Position numbers and translations under genes: made by a program
The notes under the pieces: model-generated
The model's input: only the letters and a program-made list of their open reading frames with translations
What the model was told of the DNA's origin: nothing
Databases searched by the model: none
In this document: piece after piece, positions 1-12,450 of the stretch
Numbering within the stretch: the first letter of the stretch is position 1
Layout of the letters: every line of letters starts with the position of its first letter
Assembly: GCA_007258455.2 (NCBI GenBank)
Contig: VDFB02000001.1
Location: 10,677,262 to 10,741,261, forward strand
Length of the DNA: 64,000 bases
Source: Sequoia sempervirens
Taxonomy: Eukaryota; Streptophyta; Pinopsida; Cupressales; Cupressaceae
Direction: 5' to 3'

Positions 1-419
1 GAAGTAGAAAAGTATGCAAAGGAACCTTTTAACTTAGAAAAAATAAAAAAGATGCATTCTTTATCAGTTTTCTCCTTGCCACATCCTACCAATTGAGATC
101 TTAGAGATTTAAATTTTACCAAGTAGTCTTCAATGGTGGAAAATGCATATGTAGAAAGTGAAGCCAATTCAGCCTCCAACTACATGGCACATACCTCACT
201 AACTACACCAAAGAGTGTCTTGTACTTATCCCACACCTACTTAGGGGTTGTACATTCCTCAATATGAAAGAATAAACTATCTAAAACATGCATTGCAATT
301 AAACTCATAGCTTCATCACATTTATTCCTATGAGAAACTTGTTCATATTCTCTAGTAAAATTAGGTTGGTGATCACCCAAAGTGGACCACAAACCCTTTG
401 ACCAAAGAAATCTCTGCAT
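1..419 (-). pseudogene. Ty1/Copia gag fragment (truncated by window edge)
   Basis: The minus-strand reading gives a Copia-type Gag (UBN2-like) segment: an N-terminal WSKGLW motif, then CDEAMSLIAMHVLDSLFFHI, then VWDKYKTLFG after an in-frame stop at about position 237. A further stop follows near 180, and the helical part continues to the left edge. In this family Gag forms the particle that packages element RNA. Upstream on the same strand lie a leader, a tRNA-Met type primer site at 2289-2302 and an LTR at 2303-2670, so this is the 5' part of a minus-strand element whose pol lies outside the window. Family assignment is by motif recognition; the subfamily is not resolved. Confidence 0.7.
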
Positions 420-2288
420 TTTTACCTTTCAGATGTGATAGTTATGAGGAGTCAACACTTCAAATCCTAGTTCAGCCACGAGATCAACAAGTACCAAGAG
501 TGCAAGTATGGAAAATATCTTAATCAAACTGATATGAAACCTCCCAAATCTAAAATACAACTGAAAATAAACTCCCCCCACAAACAAAACTTCTTCAAGT
601 ATCAGGGTGTCCAAGTTATGAAGCAGAAAACAAATATGAAAAAATTTGAATATCTCACACTTGGGGTTGAATCTGAAAAAAGTGCATGAACCAAATCAAA
701 GAGCTCCTCAATACCTTCCAAATGCAACTTGAATCACCAAAAAAGGAGAATCTGGCTGAAAGTTATGAGCTCAAAGGTCCAAAAGGGTGATCTGACTTCA
801 ATTGTGAAAAAATTGTACCTATAGAAAAATCTTTCAAAAAGACTTGCACCACTATGAAGTACTCAGAGAGAGCTTTCCACCGATATTTTGTTTGCAAAAT
901 TTGGAGATCGTGGTGAAAATTTATATAGAAACAATAAAAAGACCTATATGAGGGACTTGGGGGAAAATCAAGTACACTTCCAGACTAATTAGATGCAAAA
1001 AATGCGCACCCAGGGGCCAAAATTAGGTTCCCATATGACCTTGTCGGTTGGCCTAATGACAAATCCCTAAATGCAAGGTCAGTTTTTTACAAATTTTTGA
1101 ACAAATACTTCAATTTACATTGATTGGTTGGCTATAAACTTTAATACCACAAATTTTGATATTTAAAATAGAAAAATTTTACAATAAGCCCTGCATACCA
1201 TCATACACAGACTGTTAATGGCAATGATGGTGTAGGACACCGACCAAGAAAAAGCAATGTTAAAAAGATTTAAAACCTGACAAGAATTTTAATGCACAGT
1301 AATTTCAAATGGTTGACTGTCGATATGATAGCTCATACCCTGACAGAGAGAGTACAATATGCAGAAACAAAATATGGAGAATATGTTGATTAGACAAGCC
1401 TACCAGAGATGGAGTTCTAATTAGCCGACAAGAGAAGCCAAAGATGTGAATATGGAGAATTGACCACGGGCGATGGACGGGAGTGGAGGGAAACCATTCA
1501 ATGGTCGGCGATGATATAATGTGCAGGGCCGACCAAACCAAGAATGCTAACAAGACAAGCCGTAGATGAGGTTGATGGACGAACCATGTGGAAAAATAAG
1601 ACACTAACAGAACACAAAGGGAGTGGTCGACTGATGTGACGGGTCGGGTAAGTAGGCTGACCAATCGGCACCCCTCACTGTCAAATAGGCTGACAAAACA
1701 AATCTGCAAAATATTTGCAAATAGCTGACAAATACATGTAGCCCGCTCAAATTAAAATAGAAACCCCATATAATATATGTCGCTACAATATTTAATAATT
1801 CCCCATACAATTTTTAACAGAACCTGTTACAAAAAATGTAGAATATAATTTTAAAAATATTTTTTCTACAAATAGAAATATTGTACCGAACTTGGGGGTC
1901 GTACGACCACCCTGGGTAAAAAAAAATTTCTTCACAAATAGATGAAGACAAAATAGGGCATGTTATATGTTGATTTTTGTCTCTCAAGCCTCCTAGAAAT
2001 GATGGCTAGGCTAGATTTGCGTGAAAATGTACCTGAAGCTCTGCAACCTTCAGATCTTGCAAATCTTCAAACCTCCACAACTTTGGCTAGAAATGTCAGA
2101 TTTAGGCAAAAAAAAAGTCAATTATGACTTTCTCAGCTGCCCTAAACTCAAATTTGAACTCATATTTCCTCCAAAAAGATCCAAAAATAACTTTCCATGA
2201 AAGCCCACCTATGGAGAGACAACCTCAAATCAAGATCTCTCACTAGCAATAGCTCCACCCTCAAATCTGAGAAGGGTTTTGCAAGAAG
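420..2288 (-). other. Copia 5' leader or unexplained interior
   Basis: About 1.9 kb between the primer site and the gag fragment, long for a Copia leader. No convincing reading frame is visible on either strand; the 134-codon open stretch at 1305-1709 (minus) resembles no known family. The part between about 1000 and 1930 is locally GC-richer, with repeated GACCGACCA/GGCTGACC-type words and the perfect palindrome GGTCGTACGACC near 1890-1901, so a separate insertion inside the leader is possible but no ends were found. Confidence 0.35.
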
Positions 2289-2302
2289 TGGCTCTGATAC
2301 TA
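2289..2302 (-). other. Copia primer-binding site (initiator tRNA-Met type)
   Basis: On the minus strand AGTATCAGAGCCA follows the LTR end by one base. The plant Copia consensus is TGGTATCAGAGC, so one position differs. It fixes the orientation and the inner end of the LTR. Confidence 0.75.
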
Positions 2303-2670
2303 TGTAAAAGCTTAAGATATTAGCTCAACACCCAAGAACACTTGCAAAAACAATGAAAACCTTCTACAAGAGGATATGCAAGAATGAGCTTGCTAGATAT
2401 TAAGAGCTATCAAATGATAAGGTATGAAGTATGATACAAATGAGTACAAAGACCTTCCTTATATAGGCAAGGTTGAAACATAGTAATGAACATGATGTTG
2501 AAAAATGTCATAATCCTATGACATGAGACAACCAAAAAACTAATCACCTAGGAAATGATGCATTAGCTAGATAAGATAAGTTCTAGAAAATCCAACTAAT
2601 ACCTCTAGAAAGAATCTTTTGTCCTAAGTAAACTTATGTAAGTGTAATTAATTATTTAATTACACCAACA
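2303..2670 (-). repeat. Copia LTR, 368 bp
   Basis: Bounded by TG at 2303 and CA at 2669-2670, with the primer-binding site directly inside. On the minus strand a TATATAAGG box lies near 2455-2463. Next to the outer end is an AT palindrome with arms AGTGTAATTAA and TTAATTACACC. A related sequence with the same end occurs at about 12.0-12.34 kb. The outer flank reads AGAGA, inside the purine satellite; the matching target duplication would lie beyond the window. Confidence 0.7.
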
Positions 2671-4080
2671 AGAGATAGAGGGTAGAGGGTTTAATGGTTT
2701 AAGGATTTAAGGGTTAAGGGTAGAGAGCTAAGGGTAGAGTGGAGAGACTTATGAGAGAGAGAGAGAGAGACTTGAGAGAGGGAGAGGGGGTAGGAGGGAG
2801 AGAGAGAGAGAGAGAGAGTGGTAGAGGGAGGGAGTGGGAGATAGATAGAGGGAGAAAGGGTTAAGGGTAGAGGGTAGAGGGTTTAAGTGTTTATGGTTTA
2901 AGGGTTAAGGGTTTAGGGTTTAAGGGTACAGGGGAGACACATAGAGGGAGTGAGAGATAGAGAGAGGTACCTAAGAGAGGGAGAGGTGATAGGAGGGGGA
3001 GACTTGAGAGAGAGATAGGGTAGAGGGTAGAGATTAGAGGGTTTAAGGGTTAAGGGTTTAGGGTTTAGGGTTATGGGTAGAGGGGAGAGGGATAGAGGGA
3101 TTTAGTGAGAGAGAGAGGGAGGGAGTGGGAGAGAGATAGAGGGTAGAGGGTAGAAGGTAGATGGTTAAGGGTAGAGGGGATAGAGATAGGAATGAGTGAG
3201 AGAGGGAGATACTCGAGAGAAGGAGAGGCATTAGGAAGGTGAGACTTGAGAGAAAGGTGGGGAGGGAGGGAGTGGGAGAGAGATAGAGGGTAGAGGGTTA
3301 AGCATAGAGGGTAGAGGGTTTAAGGGTTTAGAGTTTAAGGGTTAAGGGTTTAAGGTTTAGGATTAAGGGTAGAGGGGAGAGAGAGAGTGAGTGTGAGAGA
3401 GAGAGACCTGAGAGAGGAAGAGGGGGTAGGAGGGAGAGTCTTGAGAGAGGGTAGAGGGTAGAGGGTTTTAGAGTTTGGGGGTTTAGGGTTAAGGTTTTTT
3501 AGGGTTTGGGGTTATGGGTATAGGGGAGAGAGATAGAGAGGTTGAGTGAGAGAGGGAGGGAGTAGGAGAGAATGGGGGTGAGAGGTAGAGGGTTAAAAAG
3601 GGTAGAGGGGAGAGATATAGGAGCAGAGAGAGAGAGACCTAAGAGAGGGAGGGGGTGGGAGGGTGGGGACTTGAGAGAGAGTGAGGGGGAGGGAGGGAGT
3701 GGGAGAGAGATGGGGGTGGGAGTTTTTTTAAGGGTTTATGGTTTTATGGTTTAGGGTTAGGGTAGGGGGAGAGATGAGAGGAGTGAGTGAGAGAGACTTG
3801 AGAGAGGGAGATGGGGTAGGAGGAGAGTCTTGAGAGAGAGAGAGGGAGGGAGTGGGAGAGAGATAGAGGATAAAGGAGGTTAGGGTTAATGGTAGATGGC
3901 TAAGGGTAGGAGTGGAGAGACACATGAGTGAGAGAGAGAGAGATGCCCAGAGAGGGAGAGGGGGTGGGGGAGGGAGAGACTTGAGGAGAGGGAGAGGGGT
4001 GGGAGGGAGAGAGAGGGTGGGAGAGGGAGGGAGGGAAAGAGGGGGAAAAGAAGTGGAGAGAGGGAGGAGGGAGGAAATAG
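2671..4080. repeat. Purine-rich satellite with telomere-like motifs
   Basis: The plus strand is almost all A and G: (GA)n runs, GAGGGAGGGAGTGGGAGAGA blocks recurring near 2826, 3117, 3266, 3557, 3690 and 3845, and stretches of TTTAGGG, TTAAGGG and TTTAAGG near 2690, 2880-2930, 3040-3075, 3315-3365, 3480-3510 and 3730-3765. The repeating block is irregular, about 130-290 bp. Open frames here, such as 3572-3754, are low-complexity artefacts. The same kind of tract, in the other orientation, flanks unit U at 31.1, 44.4 and 46.3 kb. Confidence 0.85.
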
Positions 4081-4380
4081 ATAATATTTAAATATTTTAT
4101 ATATTAGTAATATTAATTAGTTATATAATATTTTATTTATTAGTAATATATATATATTAACTAAAATATAGAAATAATATTTAAATATTACACATAATAA
4201 TATAATATATTATATATTATATAATTATGTAAGAGATTATCATAAATTGTATATTATATATTAAATTATAAACTATATTGTATATTCTAAACTAGATATA
4301 TTAAAATAAACTGTAAACTATTTATTGCATTTTCTAAATCATATATTATAAAGTGTATAACATTTTTTAAAATCATATAT
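4081..4380. other. AT-rich spacer
   Basis: About 300 bases of TATATA/TAATAT-rich sequence between the satellite and unit U. No gene or conserved motif is visible. Confidence 0.6.
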
Positions 4381-5290
4381 AAACCAAATCAGATATCCAA
4401 TTTGAGTCAGATATCTGATATTTCTAAGTCAAAATTTATTGCCTAGGGATTAGCCTCGGGCTTGCTTTGGAATTTGGCTAGGACATGCCAATCCTAAGAA
4501 GTCAACACAAAAAACGTCTTTAACAGCTTACCTTAGTTTTTTGGACTTCACCCATGTGGTTGACGACTTTTTTTAGCCAAAATTGATGAAACGAAAGGGG
4601 TTTGTAGATGAGATTCTCAGCTTTCCACCAATATAAATTATGCTTTACTTTGAATTTAATAAATAATTATTATTCATTTTCTATTAGAATTACGACTAAA
4701 GTCCTGATTGATAGGCTGATTGAAAAACATCTATAACTTTCAAACGGTATCATATTTTTGAATCCAAAACATGTGTCACATTCTATGCTTAATCTTGTAG
4801 GATTTAAAAATGAATTTCATGAAGTTTTGACCAAGTTAAGGTGGTCAGACATATGAGTTTTTATATTTTTTAAAATTTGTAATAAAAAATTCATAATTAA
4901 TTATTTACCGAAAAAAATTACAAAAAAATATGCGTCACATCCAAACATGAGTCCTCTACTTATATCTAAAATCTTATAAAAAAATATATTATCATTTTAT
5001 TGTGGTTAGTGTGGTCAGACAGACACCTACTTTTTTTTTCCCTGAAATTTAAGTACTACTGCATTGAAATTTCAAATTTTCACCAAATAGACTTCTTTTT
5101 TTTAAAATAAACCTAGTAGTTTAGAAACTACATTCAATTTTCCATAGATTCTATTCTTACATATTTTTTAAATAATATAGATAACTTATTCAAATTTTTA
5201 CATAAGTTGGCTAACTCTGATTTTTCTAAATTTTCATTGCCAGTTAAGGGTCTGTTTTTTCCATGATGATCTTGCACATACCCACCATTC
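4381..5290 (-). repeat. Dispersed repeat 'unit U', copy 1 (inverted)
   Basis: The reverse complement matches 29.82-30.73 kb and 43.1-44.05 kb along most of its length. Shared landmarks include the GTCTGACCACC motif, a TATGTGCANGATCAT block near the 5290 end, and palindromic GATATC words near the 4383 end. Like the other copies it is followed by a purine/pyrimidine tract. At its 5290 end it merges into what still reads as gypsy pol, so U may be the decayed 3' part of a gypsy element rather than an independent repeat. Confidence 0.65.
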
Positions 5291-6030
5291 ACGCGAGTCT
5301 TGCTTGGTTGTTTCAAATACTTCTTGAATTTTGTCATCGATGGATGGTTTCATGATGGGGTGAATAGTAAATGTGAAATCTTTCGAAGGATCTTGAGGTG
5401 ATATAAGAGAATTTGCACTTGCCATTGCATCAGAATGTCAATTATCTTTTGTGGGATACTTTTAATGGTGAATGATTTGAAACTTTCTAACAAGTTCATT
5501 GTGAGATCCTTATATTTTGATAACTTATCGTTCTTTTCTTGATATGTCCCATTTCTTTGTTTGATTACTAATTAAGAATCACCAAAGATCCTAATGTCTC
5601 TTGCACCCAAGATTAAAGCAACATGTAGCCTAGCGATTAACACTTCATAGTTAGTAGTGTTGTTTGTACATAGAAATTTTAATCGATATGACAATGGAAT
5701 AGGCTTTCCTACAAGTAGGATGAGTATAACACCAGCATCGGAGCCTGTTATATAGCTAGATCCAACAAAGTATAACTCTCATATATTAGTTTTGATCATC
5801 AACACATTATCGTCAGGGAAAGAGTCATTACTAGGTAATGCCAAAGGTGAAGGAGCATCAGCCAATTGGTTAGTCAAGGCTTGAACCTTAATTTCTTTTA
5901 TTGAAACAAACTTCAGGCCAAACTTAATCAACATCTCCCACTTGGCTAGACGTCTCGATAAATATGTTTTATTGAAAAGATGTTTAAGAGAGTTGAATTT
6001 TTTCATCACTTGTATTTCCGCATTCAACAA
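5234..6030 (-). pseudogene. Ty3/gypsy RNase H domain, inactivated
   Basis: The minus strand reads through a gypsy RNase H: RRLAKWEMLIKFGLKFVSIK (tether, near 5890-5960), LYFVGSSYITGSDAGVIL (about 5725-5780), GKPIPLSYRLKF, TNNTTNYEV, then RIFGDS followed by a stop where the family has Gln, and VIKQRNGTY. The first catalytic Asp of the usual YFDGS is Val here, while the Glu of NYE and the Asp of GDS remain. After it comes MASANSLISP, usual between RNase H and integrase. No integrase is recognisable. The domain continues the reverse transcriptase at 6285-7297. Confidence 0.8.
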
Positions 6031-6284
6031 ATAATGTCACAATTTACTGGTAGCGAATACAAGGGACAAACATTATTTTCAATTGTTATGTATCATTTTT
6101 CATAATCTATCATGGTTCGACTAATGTAATAGACTAGATGCTCTTTATCATTTTCATCTTGTTGAGCCAACAATGCTACAAGAGCATGGGTTGATGAGGT
6201 TGTATAAAGTATGAATGGTTTATTTTGCATAGCAGGTTGTAAAATAGGTGGAGTTGCAAGCTATTCCTTCAAACTCTCAAAATC

Positions 6285-7297
6285 CTATTTGAAATTGTCA
6301 TTCCAATCAAAGTGAACATCCTTTCTAAGGAGATGTGTAAATAGTAATGTTTGATCAACTAAAGATGTGACAAAATGGAAAATGGCTTGAATTCTTCCTT
6401 GTAACGTGTGTAATTGAGAAATGTTTGTAGGAGGTGGCATGTTGACAATAGCATCAAACTTCTTTGTATCCACTTCAATGCCTCTCTGAGATACGATAAA
6501 CCCTAAAAAATTTCCACCATCTACACCAAAGACACATTTTTTTGGATTCAATCTCATGTTGTATTTTGTAGCCACTCAAATATTTTTTGAAGGACATTCA
6601 TATTTTCTTGTCTTGTTAATGATTTGGATAGGATGTCATCAACGTAATCTTCAAAAATCTTGTGTATTGAATCATAAAATATTAGTGTCATAGCTCGTTG
6701 ATATGTTGTGCCTACATTCTTTAATCCAAAAGGCATCATAATCCAACAAAATGTTCCCCAAATAGTTCTAAATATTGTTTTGTACTAATCTTGACGGTTG
6801 ATGAAAATTTGATTATATCTAGAAAATCCATCCATGAATGACAACAAAGCATTTCTGGTAGTTGAATCTACTATCATATCTATATTAGGAAGGGGAAAGT
6901 CATCTTTGAGAGATGCTTTATTCAGATCACAGAAGTCCATACACATCCTAATATGATTGTCAGGTTTTGCAATTGCAACAATGTTTGAGATCCATGGATA
7001 ATGATCTATAGGTCTTGAATGGAACCAGCGTCAAGGAGTTTTTCAAGTTCAACTTTAACAATAAAATCTATTTTAGGATTCATCTTTCGTATCTTTTTCT
7101 CGAACAAGCTTGGCATTTTCAACAAGGACAATGTTGTGTGTCACTATCTTCGGATCGATTCCCGACATGTCTGAATATTTCCAAGAAAAGAGTTTGGAAA
7201 AGTCATCGAGCAAGGTTGCAATATCCTCTTGTTCTTCATCATCAAGGCACTTCCCTATCTCAATGAATTTCTCTATATCAGTTATATCCATTTTTAT
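6285..7297 (-). pseudogene. Ty3/gypsy reverse transcriptase, decayed
   Basis: Minus-strand motifs in order: ITDIEKFIEIGKCLDDEE and DMSGIDPKIVTHNI (pre-RT, 7073-7297); RMCMDFCDLNKASLKDDFPL; LLSFMDGFSRYNQI (first catalytic Asp); MPFGLKNVGTTYQRAM (6690-6739); EDYVDDILSKS (catalytic YVDD, near 6640); NPKKCVFG and FLGFIVSQRGIEVD (thumb). Several stops and frameshifts break it. The YQRAM-type motif suggests a Tat/Ogre-like gypsy lineage, which is inference. The upstream half of the same polyprotein lies at 18.69-20.81 kb; the two were parted by the element at 7298-18693. Confidence 0.9.
7293..7297. repeat. Target-site duplication of nested element, left
   Basis: TTTAT just outside the left LTR; the right flank at 18694-18698 is ATTAT. 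Four of five bases match (shared TTAT). Confidence 0.65.
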
Positions 7298-10200
7298 TGT
7301 TATCAACTAGATTTGCACCCTAGTAAACTAAAGGTTCAACAATCTATTGACACATGGGAACATTCTTAGGTTGTGGGTAACCTGTAATGAGAACGAACCT
7401 CCGGAGAAGGCCAGCTTTCTAAATGGTTATCACCTAGATTACTCTATTGTTTAACAAGGAAAAGGGAAGAGGGAATGCGTAAACTGAAATACTGAAAAAT
7501 GAAAACTAAAGATGTGATACACCAACCCAAAATATGACAGAAAGCTCAAATTACAAACACTTGCTCACAAAGATTAAAATCAAAACTTGCACAAATCACT
7601 TCTAAATGTTTTTACATAAATATTTTATAAGGAGGTCCTAATGCTCAAACCCCTAGGAGGAAGATAACTTCACAGCTAAAAGCTATTTGCATCTTTGAAA
7701 TAGATTATAACCTGCATTAACATACTTTTGCATAAAGGTGCTAAACATGAGACAAAGATATGAGGAGATGAATAATACTTCACAAATAACTTGATCAAAT
7801 CAATAGTATGCACACAATGAAACAAAAGAGTAAGAAGGAAAAAATACTCCAATCATTGGTATCCAAGGTATTCACTATTATTCATGTCCAAAGGAGCTAC
7901 AAAGTATGCCAAAATTTGTAAAAGGACTGAAAAGTCACTAAGTACAAAAATTCATAATAATAACTGAGTACAAATGAGTCAAATAAGTGACTATATCTCC
8001 AACTGCCTCCAATAATTCACCAAAAAAGGATCTAGAAACTAAGTTGGGTCGGATGCCTCCAAAAAACCAAGAATATAGCAACTGAATCTTCTCCAAAAAA
8101 ACTCTTATATTTTGAAAAGGTTAGGTAATGACCTTACCCACCATAAAAGCATAAAAAATACCCCTATATGATCTCCAAGACTTCTAATTTCAGTCAAAAT
8201 AGTCTCCTATATTCCTTGCACATGTTGGCTAACCTCTCCAACATCCCCCTATATGCTTGCAAAGCATGAAGGCTTATTCAATCTCATGAAGGCACAGGTA
8301 AGGCATGATTTTTTTCATTTTGCATTTAAGATAGTAGCTTTGATTAAGTGATTTATGAAAACATCACTTGAAAAAGTACTTTACATTTCAAACAAATGCA
8401 AAACTACAAGTAGTTCAACCATTCATGGGTCAAAACAAAACAAGTCATAAAGACCCCCCACATAGCATATACAAGGGTAAAATAAACATAAGGCATAAGA
8501 ATTAAGTCTTAGCCCATGGGTGCATTATTCAGTATATATATTTTAAAAAAGAAGGTGAAAATCACCTTATGCCATCGGCCTCCACTAGGGTTTTGAAACC
8601 CTAAACACAAAAGCAATGGTAAACATTAAAAATACATTTCATTTTTACACTAGCTTCTAGAGTCTTCGACTAACGGCTAGGGTTTGTGTAGAGGTCTTCA
8701 ATGGCAGATTTTACAGTCTCAAAGGGGATTTCCTTTGCAATTTCTAACAAACAACGACCTTTTATGCTTTGGTAAGCATTCTTATGTCGCTCTATTGCAT
8801 TTTCTTAGGAAAAAATAGCTCGAGTTCGAGCATTCTTACAAGAAAATGAATAATTTTTTACATTTTTTTGCTAATCCGCACATTTCCATAAATTTCTTTG
8901 TAAACATCACACATTTTTTGAATGCTTCATTCATTTATCTATATTTTTCTCTTCCTCTATAAACAAAAAAAGGTATATGCTCTTTCATGGCTGCGGGTAG
9001 TGATATTTTACAGGTATTTCCTGAGGGAAAAAATACTTTCTTTGTATATCTGGTATATATATTTTTTCTTGCTTCTCCTGTAGATTTCATTTCAATTCTT
9101 TTTAATGGAAACGGCCATGTATTGTTATACAGGTGCAAAAAGTTGCTATTGGATTACCAAAACCCGAGTTGTTCATTGTTTCACTTTGTAAACTTCTAAC
9201 CCTTCGTACCTCCATTTCTATTTTAATTATTTACAAATTACCAAGGCTTTGGCTTTGATACAAACCCTACTCTAAAAAGGATTCCATTTTTCTTGTATAT
9301 CTTACTTGCATGTTGCAATATCTTTCAAAATTTAATGAATAGTAATAGGATGTTTCCTCACAGTGTATTTGTTACTTCCATATTGTGCTCAGAATGCATC
9401 TTGCTTCAATCCATTGGTCATTATTGCATTTATCATTTTAACAAATGCCTTCCAGATCTCTGTTAAAATATGAGGAAATGCTTTGTTCTTATAATTTCAA
9501 AGAAAAATGCAAAACAATTTGATCATTTACCATTATGCATTGTTTTTTACTTACTGTCACATAGCTCCTCCATTTGGCATTTAGTGTTTTCCCTTTCTGA
9601 AACTGTAGATGCAATACAATTTTCAATCTACTTTATATTTGTAACATGATCTTAGCTTTGCATCCTTTGGAATGAAAAGAGAAAACTAATTTTATTTTCA
9701 TTGTAATGTCTTCACATCACTGCACCTTACATTTTATTATTCTGCTTCTGAAGTATAACCAAAACAAGGCCATCTCTCTCACTCTGTACCCCTTGTAGAA
9801 AAGTTGATTGAAATGTTAATTGCAATTCTTATGATAATGCATTTTTCCTTTTCATACCTATACAAGTTCATTCACCGATATAGCAACTTAATCTTCTCAT
9901 TTGAGTTTACTAAGTAAGAATTACTCATTGTTCTACAATAACGTTTCAATTGCAACTTGCATTATTGAAAAGCATAGATCCACACTGTTAGGAGCTACTA
10001 GTTTGCTTCAATACTTACTGGTACTCCAAACACCATACCATCTTGTTGCTCACTTCCCCCCTTTGCACTCAATGCATAATTTTTCATTCCTCTGGGGTAT
10101 AGCACTATTTCCTCAAACTTAGAGGCTTGTAAAGCATGAGTAAACTTGGATAGTCCTTTGTAATTTGGTGCTCATAGAAAATTGTCTTCACTTCATTTCA

Positions 10201-11323
10201 TTGATGAATATGTTGCTCCATGTTTATGATCAGATGTTTGATATTCACTATTTCAAGTTATGATTACTTATTGAGCATCACTTTTGCATTCACTGTCACC
10301 TGTAGAAACAACCAACTGTTCCACTAATCCATTTCATTTAGATTAGTCCCTGATAGCTTTTGATAGGAACCTATAAGGGCTCATTGAGTAACTCAAAATA
10401 ATTTCATTGAGTCCTTGTAGTTGAATCTTGTAACATGATTTTATTGACAAGGAGTATCACTATTAATGTGAGATGACTCCCATTAATAATTATATCTATT
10501 CTTTATCAGTATCACCATGATTGATGAGGTTTATCAATAGGAATTCAATGATGATATAAAAATGCAACCATCCCTCTATAATGAAAGAAAAGGGAAGAAT
10601 GTTGGGCTCAACCCTTGTGGGAGCCACATTTTATCCCACATGCACTGTAATCAGATGAAACAAAATAGTAACAAGGATTTCACCTATACCTGCACAAGAA
10701 GCAAACATGTTAGATAAAACCAAGCATATGATAGATGTGTTTGATAACTCTCTTGTTTTCCTAGACATCTATGGTATGCTAGCTATTTTACTGCACATGA
10801 GGATCAGACCATATGTCTATGGATATTTGCATATGTATTGACTGGTGATTCTTCATTGCTCTAACCAATTTTATCTCACACATGCAAGAATTTCTGGAGC
10901 AACAATGCAAGCAACAACTGAAGGCTATACTAGGAAGAGGGGTAGCAGTAGATGTAAAGCCAAAGACAATAATCGAGATTTGTCATTCAGGAAATGATGG
11001 GTCCCCACTCTTTACATATGCATTATTTTTCTCTTGTATCTATAAATGTATAGTTTTTTCCATAATATGCATTTTAATAGTTAGTTCCACGGCTTGTGTG
11101 GAACACCATACATTTATATTATCAATAAAGACCACTTTTTGAAGAAAATGATTCTTTCTCTTCTTTGTTGTATGCATATGTATGATGTGATAATGTAGTC
11201 TTTAGATGTTTTCCTTTAGGCATATGAATATGACATAACAGGGAATGGATGTACCTTTTGTTTTTACTTTGTAAAAACATAATCAACTCTACTTATTTGA
11301 GCTAGGAGAAAAAATAGGTAACA
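7298..11323 (-). repeat. 3' LTR of the nested element (4026 bp)
   Basis: Aligns along its whole length with 14668-18693, for example at 7321-7430 versus 14690-14800 and 10600-11323 versus 17970-18693. Open frames inside it, such as 10882-11142 (plus), do not stay open in the other LTR and match no known protein. On the minus strand a short purine run (CAAAAAA) sits just outside at 11324-11330 as a weak polypurine tract. Confidence 0.88.
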
Positions 11324-11990
11324 TTTTTTGTGACATCTGCGATATGTTTTCATGCTAAACATCATGACCAGTTGCCTATGCTTATCCATTGGGCACAAAT
11401 TCACTTAGAAAACCAAAACAAGAGTTGAAAAAAAGTCTTGTACAATGCTGTAATCAACAAATCAGTACATGATACCTTGGAAACTTATTCAAACACCAAA
11501 ACTCAGAAGGAAAACTACCTAACTATGCTAAAAAAACACTTGGGGAATTGAATTTTTTTATCTAGAAACCTATTCTAACCTACCCTTACCAGAAAAGAAG
11601 CTTGTCAAACAAAACCATTGATTGTATTTTCAAAATAACACCCCTTTCTAATCAACAACTAATGCATTACATGATTATGTATTGTTGAAAGAACACGAAA
11701 CACATGCAAACATTCAATAGAATGTTGCAATGTTTCATGAAAGATGCAAATAAACTCACTTACACCTTGATTTTGGTCATGCCTATTGTTGGCCTAAATT
11801 GGGCAAGTGAGCTGGATATGATCACTTACAGGTACAACTCTAAATTTAGCTTTTACTTCAATTGCATCTTCATGCTTGGGTGCAAGCATGACCTCTGGTA
11901 CTTCATGTTGATATTATGGATGCACAGGGTCCTTGAAGCTGCAGTCTTCAATGGAGGACCTTTTCCAGGAAAGATAATCAACCACAAAGA
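11324..11990. other. Interior of nested element, no recognised gene
   Basis: No similarity recognised. A plus-strand open stretch at 11704-12015 (103 codons, ending GPFPGKIINHKENVATRHA) looks more protein-like than random but I cannot name it. It could be a captured host exon; a CAG|GTACAA splice-donor-like site lies near 11830. Confidence 0.3.
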
Positions 11991-12009
11991 AAATGTTGCA
12001 ACTAGGCAT

Positions 12010-12339
12010 GCATAATAGAGATTCTATATTGATCTACACTATGAGATTGGATTGATTACAAATGTACAAGAGGCCTTGAGTATATAGGCATGAGAGAAAA
12101 CCTAAAATGCATGAGATGTTTCCATGTGTCATGATCCAACAACATGTGACAACATGTGAACCCTATCTAGGAAATTATTAAATGTTGAGATAAGTTCTAG
12201 AAGGAATCTTATCCCTACAAACAAGGAAGAGAATATTATCCCATTTATTAAATGATTTATTAAAATATAACCTAGGACTAAATGACACATGACCTAAGTT
12301 AACTTATGCTAGTGTAATAATTAATTAATTACACTAACA
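12010..12339 (-). repeat. Copia-type solo LTR relic inside the nested element
   Basis: Resembles the LTR at 2303-2670: a TATATA box on the minus strand near 12083, GATAAGTTCTAGAA in the middle, and the same palindromic outer end (AGTGTAAT ... ATTACACT) finishing in CACTAACA at 12339. The left limit is uncertain (between about 11950 and 12020), and no target duplication was confirmed. Confidence 0.5.
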
Positions 12340-12450
12340 CTTCAGTGGCCTCCAAACTGGCCAAAAATATAATAGGACAACCTCTTGAACAGATAAAAAT
12401 TGGACTCCCATTGTTGGTTGCTTCTCTTTCTTCCTTTTTTCATGGTTGTC

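Noticed and set aside
1305..1709. 134-codon minus-strand open frame
   Set aside because: No domain, composition looks like translated non-coding DNA, overlaps another open frame; not annotated as a gene.
3572..3754. Gly/Arg-rich open frame in the GA satellite
   Set aside because: Low-complexity artefact.
10882..11142. Plus-strand frame with hydrophobic segment in the left LTR
   Set aside because: The equivalent in the right LTR is disrupted at its start and it lies inside a non-coding LTR; the apparent membrane segment is T-rich sequence.
11704..12015. Captured host gene exon in the nested element
   Set aside because: Protein-like but unrecognised; no intron or homology evidence that I can support.
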